Of a stretch of DNA of 31,903 bases, positions 1 through 11,463 are shown in pieces. Every line of letters begins with the position of its first letter. The stretch's first letter is position 1. The translations under genes and the position numbers were made by a program. Location: contig FWWN02000248.1 of NCBI GenBank assembly GCA_900175165.2, positions 1 to 31,903 on the forward strand, read 5' to 3'. The DNA comes from Rhizomucor pusillus. Lineage: Eukaryota; Mucoromycota; Mucoromycetes; Mucorales; Lichtheimiaceae. A model generated the notes under the pieces. That model did not search any database. It saw only the letters and a list, made by a program, of their open reading frames with translations, and had not been told where the DNA came from.

Positions 1-591
1 AAAAAATAGAAAAAAAAACCGGAATAACCTTTGTTGTCCGCAGGTTCCCAAACGGTTAAAACTGACGAAATCGCGAAACGTTTTCATAGACTTTCTGGAA
101 CCAGCTCTTCTTTCCTTTCTCCCAAAAGGGCGGTACCCTAGACTATGACGCGAACGAGGAGGTACGTAGCATCACATAAAACGTTGAATCTATGTAGTCC
201 TTTGCCTGACATATACTCTTGCAGATTTACTGCCCGACTGAGGATGACCGTATCCAAATATAAGAAATCGCCGTATCTTCTACATCATTAGCAGGCTTCT
301 AATGCTCGAAACGGTGACATATATTTCTTTGTCGAGTACCGTCGTAACTTTACTCGTAACTATACAATATTTACTGTAAACTTAATAAATATTGAAAATT
401 ATTATTATTTTTGTTGACTCTACATTTTATTGCATCCATTGCTCACTACATAAAGATCAGACATTGTCCATCTTACAGAATTCGAAATCAAAGTATTTAC
501 AAACAGTGAATAAGAAGGGTATTTAATTTGTACAAGGCTATAGTTTCGCTACTATAGGGAAATTCTCAAGTATATATACATTGAGCAGAGC
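1..591. other. 3' flank of the STRIP gene, no gene seen
   Basis: I see no convincing coding stretch on either strand. The part next to the STRIP stop codon is AT-rich (about 340-420 and 480-590) and probably holds its 3' UTR and polyadenylation signals; an AATAAA-like minus-strand signal is possible around 375-390. The distal 300 bases have mixed composition and could belong to a neighbouring gene outside the window. Confidence 0.4.
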
Positions 592-3500
592 TCACACCCA
601 GGCGTTGTTTTCATCGGCCTGTTCGTACACAGGCGTGACACCACCCTCGCCCGTCTCGCTGTCGACGTAAAGACCCTCGATCGCATTGAGGACTTTGCAG
701 TGTGTTGGATCATCCAGGTCAACGTTGAGCCATCTTTGCACTGTTGTTTCCTTGATCTTGTTCATCCTCTCCATAAGCTCTTCCTCCGTGAGCGTCGACC
801 AATCAATATTCTGCAGAGGATCGTCATCGTTGTCCCGCAAGTTGTTGTCTTCGTCGTCATCTGATTCTTCGTCGCTCAATGTGAGTGCCGGTCTGCGTTT
901 GACGATAGGGTTAAAGGTGACAGGCGCATCCCAACCATCAACCACCGCAGGTTCACTGTCGTTGTTATCTCGGTTGGTCTTTTTAATTTGTTCACGATAC
1001 AGCTTATTGATTTCAGCAGTGAGAGCATCCGCTGACGGTGGAGGTTGGTAACATGGTATCGGCGTATCCACGGACCACCCATCGTCTTCGTGGACCGTGC
1101 CATCCAAATCTGGCCAGCCATCTTCTTTTTCTTCTTTCTGCTCCTCTTCCAACTGTTGCTGCTGATGGGTATTATGCTGTAAATCCTCCAAAGAAATCGC
1201 TTTGTCGCTATCAAATGTGGGCAGCATCCCTGCTTGATATCTGTGACCATGGTATATTTGTACTAGTAGACGCGTACCGACTTCTTGACTCTATTCAGGA
1301 TAATTGTTACGATCGTGATTTATCCCACGTATATGCACCATTGACCTACGTAGCTGACGCGCTCTTCTTGCTTTTGTTCTTCATCGTCTTTGCATACAAG
1401 CCATTCGTCGCGGAGTCGAGGCGGGCAGCGTCGTGCAATGGCAGACACAAGTTTCATGTGTGCTAGCATACTTAAATCAGCATCCGGCTAACGATTCAGC
1501 CTAATTTTTTTTTCTTACAAGAACGCCACTGCAGTCCTAGATACGAGACTTGTTCCTTCAGCAATTTTAGCGCATAGCGTTCTGCGGTAGAGTCAGGCAT
1601 GGCATTGCATATGCGCTTGGCAGGAATCCAGAATTTATATTGTGCCAAGATTTTGCTGCGTAGTTTCTTTCCTTTTGAAACCATGCGCATAATTCGAAGA
1701 GTGTCCATCAGCCAGGACTCGTTTCTTGTAGACACAAACTGCAAGTAGTCGACATTATCTTCGCTGCAAAAGTCTGAAGGCACCCAGGAAGATGTGGACG
1801 CGAGCGACGATGAGGATGATACGCTGTTGAACAGCTCTGCAGATTGCATTGATACGTGGCTGAAAAATCTACATCCAGAGTTAAAGATATTAGTTGGCGA
1901 ACTTGCATACTATGCAAATTGAAAAACATACCCGTCTGATTCACTGTCCGTTTTTCTTGTCCTAAGGGCTTTCAGGTCTTCCAAAACGAGCATCCTTGTT
2001 GCAAGTAACAGGTAGCCTTGGTCGATCAAAAGCTGAGCAAAGTATTCAAATTTTAGAACATCTGGTAAGCAAAGAAAAATAAGTCAAGCAACTGCAGCCA
2101 AAACTCGCGTGAAAACTCCTACGAGACACTTTGAACCATTTCAGGACAAGTAGCAGAGTTGAAGATATTGCTGTTCGACATATTTCACAGTCCTGCAAGG
2201 CCGTCCCGTCCTTGTCAACCGGCTCGCTCGCAACCATTAGTAGTTCCTTGATAGATGCGCATACGAACTGCGGTAAATCATCAAACACTGATGCCTATTT
2301 TTTTTCGCTGCTCATTAGGTAACGCAACGGATATCATACTGGAACATAAGAGGAGAAGCATACGTATACAGTCTCGACAAGATCCAGTTTCTCTGAAGTG
2401 CGGTCATTCAATCGAATATTTTGTTGATGTCGCTGCTGCTGCTCACTTTCCTGCTTAGCAGCTGCCCTTTGTCTCTCGGTGCACAATTGATACTGAGCAG
2501 GCGAGAGGTGTAGATGTGAAGCAAGTAACTCTCGAGCTTCATGTATTGCCGTGGGGACACCATGCTCGAACGGTGTCTTGGATTGCACCTTCTCCAGCTC
2601 TTTTTTGTACTGTACGACATCGATGCCTGACTTGACTGAGACATCCGGAACCGCACACGAGTCGTTTTTCGATTTCGGAGGAAAATGTAATATGTATGCG
2701 AGCTCGACCTGCGAAGCTGCCCACAGTAAGCCCATGGCGTTCGTTAACTCGTTGTCTCCGCGAACAACTACGGGTGAGAACGGGATATCGGGTGCCGGGA
2801 ATGCTGCGTATTTGTCTTTAACGTCGTCATAGAAATCTAAAATGTCGCTCAAGTCAACTTTCATCTGCTGCTGCTCGTGAGCCGATTTCAGTCCATAGAC
2901 TTTTGCAACATTTCGCTTGATATTCTTGGCTTCTTCTATACTTCCAAACAGGATAAGCAGCATTTTGTTGAGCAACAAGAACGTCTGTGAATTTTGAGTA
3001 AATTTAGGTATAGCCGATACAATGAATCCATACTGTATATCAAACCTTTCTCATCAGCAAGGGCGCGTTCTGTGACAGATCGGGAAACTTTGCAATGCAT
3101 TTGAACAAAACAGTGATATACCGTGCGTTGAACGTGGCAGCTGCGAACAAATCAAATGGTGTCAATACGGTTACAACCTTACATCAATCCAAATAAATTA
3201 TTACCCAGTTTGCCATCTTGCATGTCGGCACGATAGCCGTTCGAGTTGACGATAAGATATGCCACTGTTACTAAAGTTTCGCAAAGGTCTGCAGACATCT
3301 TCTTATCACTAGAGTTCCACCATCAAAAACTGTCTAATTGAGCATCCTGAACTTCCCTCACCTCGTTTCTGAGATAATTGCGAGTTCCAACTGATCAATC
3401 AAAGCATCCAGCGTTCCTGAATCAAACAGGATCCGATTGTTTGACATTATATGCGACGCTAGCGACTGTTCATCCTTTTGATTGTTATCGATGCTGTACT

Positions 3501-3992
3501 CTCCTAGTTTTTTTTTTTTGTTTTTTTTGTTTGCCATACGGATGAGAAATTGCACAGGAAAGCATAGCATGATCGTTGTTACCCAATGCAAAGTAAGCCA
3601 AATTCTTAGCAGCAGACAGGCTTATTGATCGATCCTCAGATGCAAGACGGTTCAGAAAGTACTTCACCAACTCCACATTGCTTAGCTGAGTACCTGCAAT
3701 GTCGGCACAACTTAATATTCATTATCTTGCTACTGTCAAAATTATGCTTTTTTACTTCTTTTCTCTGTTTCTTGCTTAAAGGCAGCGTTAAAATCGTGGA
3801 GACGCGCCAGTAGTTCACTGTAGCTCAAGAACTCGTCAATGTCGCGTTTAAAGGCATTGGTGTCAAGGACCGATTCATCGTAACCCTTTGTTCCAACCCA
3901 AATTAATATAACTATTGGTCTCCAAAGTAAGGTAAAATGATGCCTACAATAGATATTTTCAGGTTCTCGATTGTAGTTTTCTTAGAGATCAT
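592..3992 (-). CDS. FAR11: STRIP/Far11-type STRIPAK subunit (N1221 and DUF3402 domains)
   Basis: Multi-exon homologue of STRIP1/2 (Far11, HAM-2), a scaffold of the striatin-interacting phosphatase and kinase complex, which contains PP2A and acts in polarity, cell fusion and signalling. The first exons carry the start of the N1221 domain (minus strand near 3780-3890, ending DEFLSYSELL). The long exon at 2334-2978 starts LLNKMLLILFGSIEEAKNIK, the counterpart of the human WKTVLCTLGGFEELQ region. The 2046-2288 exon gives LPQFVCASIKELLMVAS, and 1496-1849 gives YALKLLKEQVSYLGLQWRSS, joined across a 56-nt intron to HMKLVSAIARRCPPRLRDEW, matching the conserved C-terminal block. The last exon (592 to about 1220) is acidic and poorly conserved, with Q- and E-rich stretches. 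Introns are short and frame-consistent. The start is provisional: an ATG at 3992 followed by an intron with a weak AAG acceptor. No breaks seen. Confidence 0.85.
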
Positions 3993-4399
3993 TGTCGAAG
4001 AGAGAACCGATTGTTGACAGATCTCGCCGCCGCTTCGGTTTGGTTGCAGCATGGACCCTTCCAGGTTACATGTTTCTTAGCCATGCGTTACAATCAAGTT
4101 ACAGACGTTCAGGCAGTACCGTTATAAACGCTTCTTTGCCCCCGATCGCTCGCAACAAGGAGAACCTTTCTTTATGGAGGAGGTTTGGAAGTGATCAATC
4201 AAAGCAAACTGCACGCTTTGTATTTCATGGCGACTTTGTGCTCCGATTGTCTTAAATCATGGTGTTAATTAACAATCTGTTCTTTATATAGTCGAAATTT
4301 GAAAAAAAGGTCTCTAATACATGACTGTTATCATCGCATAATGAGATATGAAGCGAAAGATAGGAGGTGGGGTCCACTCAGATTATCCTTTGTAATAAT

Positions 4400-5815
4400 A
4401 GAGATAAGCTTTCGGCCCATGGGCTCAGCCAAAACCAGAAATCTTTTCGAATGCGGATTGTATGGATTGACGACAGAATTCCAACCAATGGTTCGTATGC
4501 GTTCGTATGCCGCGATGTGCTGTTTTCCCTGCACCGTATCTATCAAGATTTATGTCGACAGCATTGCCGGTCTTTTTGGAGATGTTGTCTATATTGATAT
4601 GTGGCAGAATTGAGTGCCAGAAGAGCTCTTCTGCTGCAGCGTCAACGTAGCAGGAATTGTGCCCTTTGGAGTTTTTGACCAGCATTTTTCAAATTTCTGC
4701 AGTGCTTGACGCAAACTGATCGACAATGGGCTTTTCTCCGATATGACAATGTGCTATGGTATGACTTTACAGCATTAATGATACGAGAGACATGATTTCG
4801 AAGCTGGTTTTCCACAGGAGAATTGCAAGCAAAAATCATGCCTCTTATGTCCGGCTGTAGCCATGATCGTGTCAAAACCAAATTGGCAACAAGCTTTGCC
4901 TGCGTATCGTGAAATCCCTCATTCGACCCGGTAGTGCAAAGTACGGTTACGAACTGCGGAAACTCATCTCGTTATCCAGATCAGTTCCACCGATTGCATC
5001 CACTGGATACATCGACCGTTTAGATATTTTGAACCATCATCTCTTCCGGACTATTGTCTATATGCTGCTAGGAAGTCGTTCTTTTGAGCTATGGAGGAAT
5101 CCACAATGCAGCCGAGGAAGTCGCTGTCAAGAAGAGTCTACGTTGTATGTCGAGAACAGGGCGAGGAAATACTAACAAAAATAGGTCTTGGTAAGCCCAC
5201 AAAGCAAAGTTTGAAATATGAGCGAATGCTTTCGAATTTCCGGGAAGTACAGCACGGAAGAGCATAGATAGTCACCCTTAAGTGAAGGCTTTGTTACGTA
5301 ACATCGGTGATAATTGGAATTGCATAGTCTGCTATGACGGACGGTCTGAGCGTAATCATCAATTGATCTTTCAACACATTGGCGAAAGTTATGAAATCTG
5401 GATATTCAGATTGGATGCTCCATCAATGGCCTACGTATGGTGCGATCACCGTAATGATATAGGGTACATAGAAGAGATAAATTGCTTCTGCTTAACAAGT
5501 CTTGTCATGGTGCAATCGATGACCGCAAAGTCTGCCCTTCAGATAATGCTTGGATGTATTCTACCTGAGGAGAATTCTACAATCCTCAGGCTGAGGCTCC
5601 GGATGTCCAAACGTTCGCGGTTGGTCGATGTGGGAGCTTGTATTACGATGAATGGTAGAGGTACGAGTTGTACGTCGTACGCGCCGGGCGCAACAGGTCT
5701 TCTCTGCGCTGCAGACCGTCTAACTGGTCTTTGTAGTCTGAGAGAGCTCGTCGGAACCTTTCAAGCGCGAAGATCTTGTTCAAAGTGTGCTCGAGAGGAG
5801 TTTAGTACGGTGATA
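4400..5815 (-). pseudogene. Decayed unrecognised protein gene
   Basis: Between the STRIP start and the SKI2 end, the minus strand gives a series of protein-like blocks in changing frames. In order: ALERFRRALSDYKDQLDGLQ (about 5700-5770), TNRERLDIRSLSLRIVEFSS (about 5570-5625), DFITFANVLKDQLMITLRP (about 5340-5400), GCIVDSSIAQKNDFLAAYRQ (about 5055-5115), MYPVDAIGGTDLDNEMSF (about 4955-5010), then an open run of about 110 codons (4642 to about 4955) including QPDIRGMIFACNSPVENQLR, and finally 4425-4685 with GHNSCYVDAAAEELFW and DINLDRYGAGKTAHRGIRTH. The breaks look like single-base shifts and stops rather than introns; for example one missing base near 4958 separates EMSF from QFVTVL. I do not recognise the family. 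NSCYVDA faintly resembles a cysteine-protease/deubiquitinase Cys box, but that is weak. A 220-codon plus-strand ORF at 5282-5944 looks like a shadow. Alternatively these are exons of a real gene with introns I could not place. Confidence 0.45.
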
Positions 5816-6117
5816 TATGGCGAAATAGAGGTCTTCTCAGAGACTGCCCAGGGCTTGGATTTGAACTTTGATCCCATCCCCTTCTATTTCAGCGGTTCTT
5901 ATGAATGGTATGAAGAAAAGAGAAGAAAATGTACAGTACTTTGAAACAAGCACTTCCATTTGAAGATCACATGTTGGTACAGTGTAATAAAGTCCTTTTT
6001 CTCCGTGACCACTGACTTTTAAATGAAGCTACATTGACAAAGGATGTGGCAAACACATAGTTATCCGCTTCTTTACTTGAGCAGGATATCATTGTGAGAA
6101 TGATCGTTATTAATAAA

Positions 6118-9100
6118 TTAAAAGTACTATATTTTACAGTTAGAATCAACTATAATTGGATAACGGATATTTACTTACCAAACTGGCAGCAAATACAATG
6201 TCGCGCTTAATGTCCTGCTCTGCTTGCTCCATCTTTTTGTACAGGCTTGTGTCGCCGACCATTCGAGCAGCGCTCATCACTTCCCGAGTAGTTTCATCTA
6301 GTCTGCTGATGCAGCGTACAATAGATCCTATATTTTCAACGGAGGAAAGGAAGCTCAATCTCTCGATCCATTGATTTGAGCGTCGACGATTTTTACCTTC
6401 CAAGACGTCAGTGAGGTCGGTTATATGTTTAAATGGCTGTATTAGTTTCCTAGTTAGTATCCCCGGCTTGTACTAGCTGCAAAGTATAGAACATTACCAT
6501 GCCGCGGGCCCATTCGTAAACCACTTCCACAAGTCCAAAGTGTAAGCTGTTAACATAATCTTCGACGGATATGGGCAATCCGCATTCTACTTGGATTTCT
6601 GCCACCTTTCGGGCATAAGTAAGCACAGTCTCCTTGGCTTTTATGAGTTTCGGCGTCAGCCGTGGTTCGCTTGCGTTTCGCTCTTGGAATACAAATGCAG
6701 AGAGGATAGCAACGACTTCTGCCGGCTCATAGTCAGCAAATACGTTATCCAGCACCAGCTCCGTGAGCAAGAGTTCATCTGCAGAGTTTATTTCGCAGGC
6801 TACTCGGCCCTTGACTTGCACAGTGCCTTGCTCGTCAATGTAGTTCATCTTTTCCAGCACCTTGATACGCTGGTGGTAGTCAGGAAGCAATTCCAGGTTT
6901 TGATCTGAAATTGTGAGCTTGAGCATGTCGATCTGGCTCGACAGGCGCTTGTGTGCGTGTACTATTTCGTACTATTTACAACACAGAAGTTGTTAGCTAA
7001 CTGCGACTGCTCTAACTGAAATATTTCATATTTCCATTACATGTTCATTCAAGTCTGGGCATTTCGTGCACTGGAAATCGTTTCGCAAGCGTTTCATCAA
7101 GCTTGCCTTTGAACGCAACATTTCTTGGAACTCAAGATCCTTTATCTTGCTCCAGTCGTATTCTTGGATGATACCTGTGATTTTCAATAAGCATCAACAA
7201 CTGACGATTTGTCTGCGGCCTAGCTACCATACCTCTCTTTGCGTCGTTGCCGAAAGACTCCAATTCTTGCTTCGCCTTTGTAGTTTCCATCAAGTTACCA
7301 CCTGTAATCAGGGCATCGACATCAACCTGGTATGGGGTGAGTAGATGATCATTTCAGTTAAAGTTTACACCATACCTTTACGATAGATTTTGTGACCAAA
7401 AGGATATCAGAAACACCCAGAGTCACCAATTCCGTAGTGCTCTCTGAGAGATCTGGGACATTGATGGTAGTGATAGGTAAAGGCATGGTTTCCTCTATCG
7501 ATGCTTGACTGTGCAAAGTGGCATCCAAGTTCTTGGAAACAAGGACAAGGCAGTAGAACATTTTCTGTCCGGATTCAGCGCCGCTAGGTGTAGCAATTGG
7601 TTTCAGCAATATAGCGGGAGCATTGCGGTACAGCTATGTAGACAGGATTGTCAGTGTTACCACACTTCGAACTGCTGCCACGTTTGCTGCACTTACCGCG
7701 CTGTTTGCAATGACAAGCCGGCCTGCAGTCAGCGCCCTGTTTCCAGCTGGCGTCCTGGATATATGCTGAAGCATCATTGTGCGGTTCAGCTGAACAACTT
7801 CTCCAGATACATCGTAGAATCTATCCAGGTCCGGACCGCAGATAGTGCAGTCGAGTAGCCGGAGCGAGTTCTTCTTTTGCTCGTTCTCGTCGACGAGTCG
7901 TTTTGTATCCGGCAACAGTCTCTGCGTGCTGTTCTCAGAAAAGCTGCGCTTGATCATTTCTTCGACTTTGAGCGCCTCGACTCGCAGCAGGTTCAAAATC
8001 ATATTGTATGTCAAACGGAACTGCGATTCGAGTTTGGTTGGGCGACCCAGAATCATCGTCGATAGAACGGACGCCTAGATACAAAAATTCTTTGTTACCT
8101 CTTTGCGTTGATCGCTTTTTCCATTGATTTGCCGTACCTCTGGCGCTTCATCGCCACTGCAAGCAATAATGACCATACCGGTGCTATCCAAACCACGACG
8201 ACCGGCACGTCCAGACATTTGAGTATACTCGCCTGTGGACTGTATGAGTAAACCATTTGAATACTTGGCAGTTTTTCGAGCTACTCACCAGGTAGAAGAT
8301 ACCGGAAGCTTCTGCCGTCATGCTTACGAATGCCAGAGAACACTACGCTTCGTGCTGGCATGTTTACACCCTGCAGCGACAAGTTAGCTCTGTACATGCA
8401 TCGACCTCGAGGTTGATACACGTACCATGGCAAAGGTTTCCGTGGCGAACAAGACCTTGACTAGGCCGCGAGCAAAAAGAATTTCAACAATTTCCTTGAT
8501 GATAGGCAAGAGACCACCGTGGTGCACTGCGATGCCACGGCTCAGCAACTCTCGCATTCGCAAAATTTGAGGAAGTTCCTTGTCGCTTCCTCGAAGACGC
8601 ACGAGACTTCTTTCAATAAATACGTGTATTTCACTCTTCTCCAAACTCGAGCACAAATCCGTCTTGGATAAACTGCTGGCGTACTCCTCGCAGCGCTTTT
8701 TGGAGAAAGTGAAGATGACTACTGGTAGCAACTGCTTTTTGTGCAAGAGTCCGATCAGGTGGACAAAGAGATTCCGGTCCTATTGGAAACATAGGTTAGC
8801 AAAATGTGTAAATATATTAAGTGCGTTTCTTACCGTCTGGATCATAGCCTGGTAGCTTCGACCGATAGGCTTACTGGAGCCTCGCGGCGCACCTCGACCG
8901 CGGACAGTTCCTCCACGGTTGCCAGGACCTCCCTCGCGCTGTTCTTTACGTTTAGTTAAAGCGTCGCAGGCAGCCTTGTATCTGTGACAATGGACATAAA
9001 TTTAAGGGCAACAGAGAACGTCTTGCAGCTAACATACCCGGTGCCATTCAGCTTTGTCTCGTTGGCGCCTACTATCTTGTATAATTCCTTTCCAGCATAG

Positions 9101-11098
9101 AGATGATGCTCAAGTGGTACGGGTCTCTTCAAAGTGCTGATAACATAAATATCTTTCTTCTTGGTGCGTCTGCAGACAAAATGTGTGAAGGCCTTTGCAA
9201 CAGTGTAAATGAAATACAAATCCCTTACCCGACCCAATCTGCAAATTCTCGCGTGTTAGGCACCGTCGCTGATAAAAGGATAATGTTTACGTGCGCTGGC
9301 AGCATAATGATTACTTCTTCCCAGACAACACCTCTCTAAAGGTAGATATGTGTTATCCAGTTGTATTTTTCAAAAAAAAAAAGTCCTCCAACGGTTGAGA
9401 CTTACCTCTAGATCGTTCACATAGTGGACTTCGTCGAAAATAACAAACTCGACATCTCGAATCAAATCAGCTCCGCGATAAAGCATACTGCGCAAAATCT
9501 CGGTTGTCATCACCAGACAGCTGGCTTCAGGCCGTATTTGCACGTCGCCTGTCAGGATACCAACATCCTCAAAAGTCTGCTTAAAGTCACGGAACTTTTG
9601 ATTCGACAAGGCCTTTATAGGGGATGTGTAAATGGCCCTAAAAAGTTGCTTGTTGGCGCCTGCAATTACACAGCTACGATGGTTTTCACTCACTTTGTCA
9701 TATGTTTGGATGCCAGTGCAATTGCATAGTCAGCGACCACGGTTTTACCGGCAGACGTATGTGCAGCAATGAATACAGAATCTCCCATTTCCAAGTGGTA
9801 CACAGCGTGCTTTTGGAAAGTATCCAGCTCGAACGGAAACTAGAATATAGAATTTGTATAAACTGCTGTTACTGCAAAGAGAGCAAATATGTATATGATT
9901 TACCTGCTGGGCCATTTCTGGGACAAGTTCGTGAAAGTTATCAAATGGTTGGTTAACATTAATCTCGTGAGCCCACTCTCGTCGTTTGTGTGCTTCATTC
10001 ACTGGTTTGAGTTTAGGAATAGACTCTGCTAATGGCTTTGGAGGCTGCACAGGAAGCAGAGAATCCACTTCTTCTTGATGATCTATTTTTTGTTAGAGTT
10101 AATCTTATATAGCCATATGTCGTATATATTTCCAGTCCTCACCTTTCTCTTCTTCTTTTTGAGGCTGTAACAACAATTAAAGCGTAAGCTTAATGTCTCA
10201 TCACTCCTCGTATGACTACTTACCTGTTCAGTAACTGGTTCTCTGGGTTGTTCGCGTTCGATTGGTTTGACTTGAAGGAAGTCAAAGGTATCAGCAGATG
10301 TCATGACATCCTCAATGTTGAGTACGGAAGCTGCTTCTTTTGGCTGCATTTCTTCACTTTCCTCCCCAGCAAAGACCAATCCTCTGTCAAATCCTGGTGC
10401 TACAGCCGAGATATCTACAAACAATGCTGCTAAGTTATAGTAGACAAAAAGATATAATCGGGTGCGTGTATAATCTGACCTTCATGCAAGAAATCTAAAT
10501 CAACGCCTACATCTTTAGCGTCAATGTCGTCTACATCCACAACTTCATCTTCCAGTCCTCCAGGTGCAAATGGAAACTGGGATGCATTTCCGCGGACGAA
10601 GGTCTTCATGGACCCAAATGGTCGACTGAGACTGGTAGAGTTGGTTGATGACATGTTCGGATCGTGGACGATGGCTTCCCGGTAACCGACAATATCTCCA
10701 TCGTAACCGTGTCGAGCAACGTGCAACGTCGTCCGAGGCTTCGAAAGTTGCGCGTGTGCTAGGTCGATATAATTAGGTGTCTCGCTCCAATGTCTATTAT
10801 TGCCAGAACAAATTTAAAATCAATGCTCGGTAGATCTCTAAATGTTTTCAAGACTAACTCTTGACACTTTGACAGCCAAGATGCCGGGAAAGTAGGTTTT
10901 GGTGTAAGAAAACTATCCTCGAGCTCCTGTCTGATGCTCTCGGGCGTTGGCAGTGCAGGTAAAGCAACCGAGGACTTGTAACGCGTCAATGTTCGGCACA
11001 TACATGAACACTTTGTTCCGCGATCAGCTTACCTTGGGGGCCTCCGATCGAAGCACTGAAAACACACGCTCGAGTTCCTCGACTGGTACTGTCGTCAT
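6118..11098 (-). CDS. SKI2: Ski2 DExH-box RNA helicase (Ski complex)
   Basis: ATP-dependent 3'-5' RNA helicase of the Ski2-Ski3-Ski8 complex, which feeds RNA to the cytoplasmic exosome. Exon 1 is 22 codons (ATG at 11098) and splices to [20 protein letters not shown]. The N-terminal block GYREAIVHD...[15 protein letters not shown] is Ski2-typical. Helicase motifs: I AHTSAGKT, Ia [16 protein letters not shown], Ib [41 protein letters not shown], and then [11 protein letters not shown] and [12 protein letters not shown] (V/VI). GDVQI...[17 protein letters not shown] favours Ski2 over Mtr4. An RG-rich stretch (RGRGAPRG, near 8880-8900) sits in the insertion region. The DSHC domain follows (about 6146-6926). 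The C-terminus is conserved: VFAASL is spliced (intron 6178-6127, branch CTAAC) to a 9-nt final exon reading Tyr-Phe-stop; read-through would give an unconserved tail. More than ten short introns; no breaks seen. Confidence 0.93.
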
Positions 11099-11463
11099 AA
11101 AACAAACCGTCAGTTACACGTTGTTCGCGCGGTTTGCTTCAGCATTGGGTATGCTTACATTGCGTCGGCATTTCTGTATAAGTAAAGGGTAATAAGGGAA
11201 CGATCGAAAGATTCGGATTTACTACCACCACCGCTGCCTCGCTTTTTTATTCTCAATGCGTAATCTGTCAGAGATATACAGGAAAATAGCTGGATCAAAT
11301 CAATATCCAACGGTTACCGCGGCAACCGGCGAGCACATTTCTGACAAAGAATTGTTTTCCTTGGATACCCTTATCAATCTCGCAATCAAATGAACAATTT
11401 ACGGATGCACGCTAAGTGATTGACAATTTGATATATAGGAATAGTAGTAATGTACATGTTCAT
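11099..11463. other. SKI2 upstream region / 3' end of trehalose phosphorylase gene
   Basis: About 365 bases between two minus-strand genes. No ORF or RNA gene is evident. It should hold the SKI2 promoter and the short 3' flank of the trehalose phosphorylase gene. The one striking element is a near-palindrome at 11311-11328, annotated separately. Confidence 0.5.
11313..11326. promoter_or_regulatory. Candidate RFX-family X-box
   Basis: GTTACC-GC-GGCAAC fits the X-box consensus GTNRCC(N0-3)RGYAAC at every position and lies within a longer near-palindrome, CGGTTACCGCGGCAACCG. It is about 215 bp upstream of the SKI2 ATG. RFX/Crt1 proteins bind such sites in yeasts and animals. That the site is used here is inference. 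Confidence 0.45.

Noticed and set aside
686..1051. Ser-rich plus-strand ORF
   Set aside because: Antisense of the acidic last exon of the STRIP gene.
5282..5944. 220-codon plus-strand ORF
   Set aside because: Composition is not protein-like and no domain is visible; the opposite strand carries better protein-like blocks of a decayed gene, so this is most likely a shadow.
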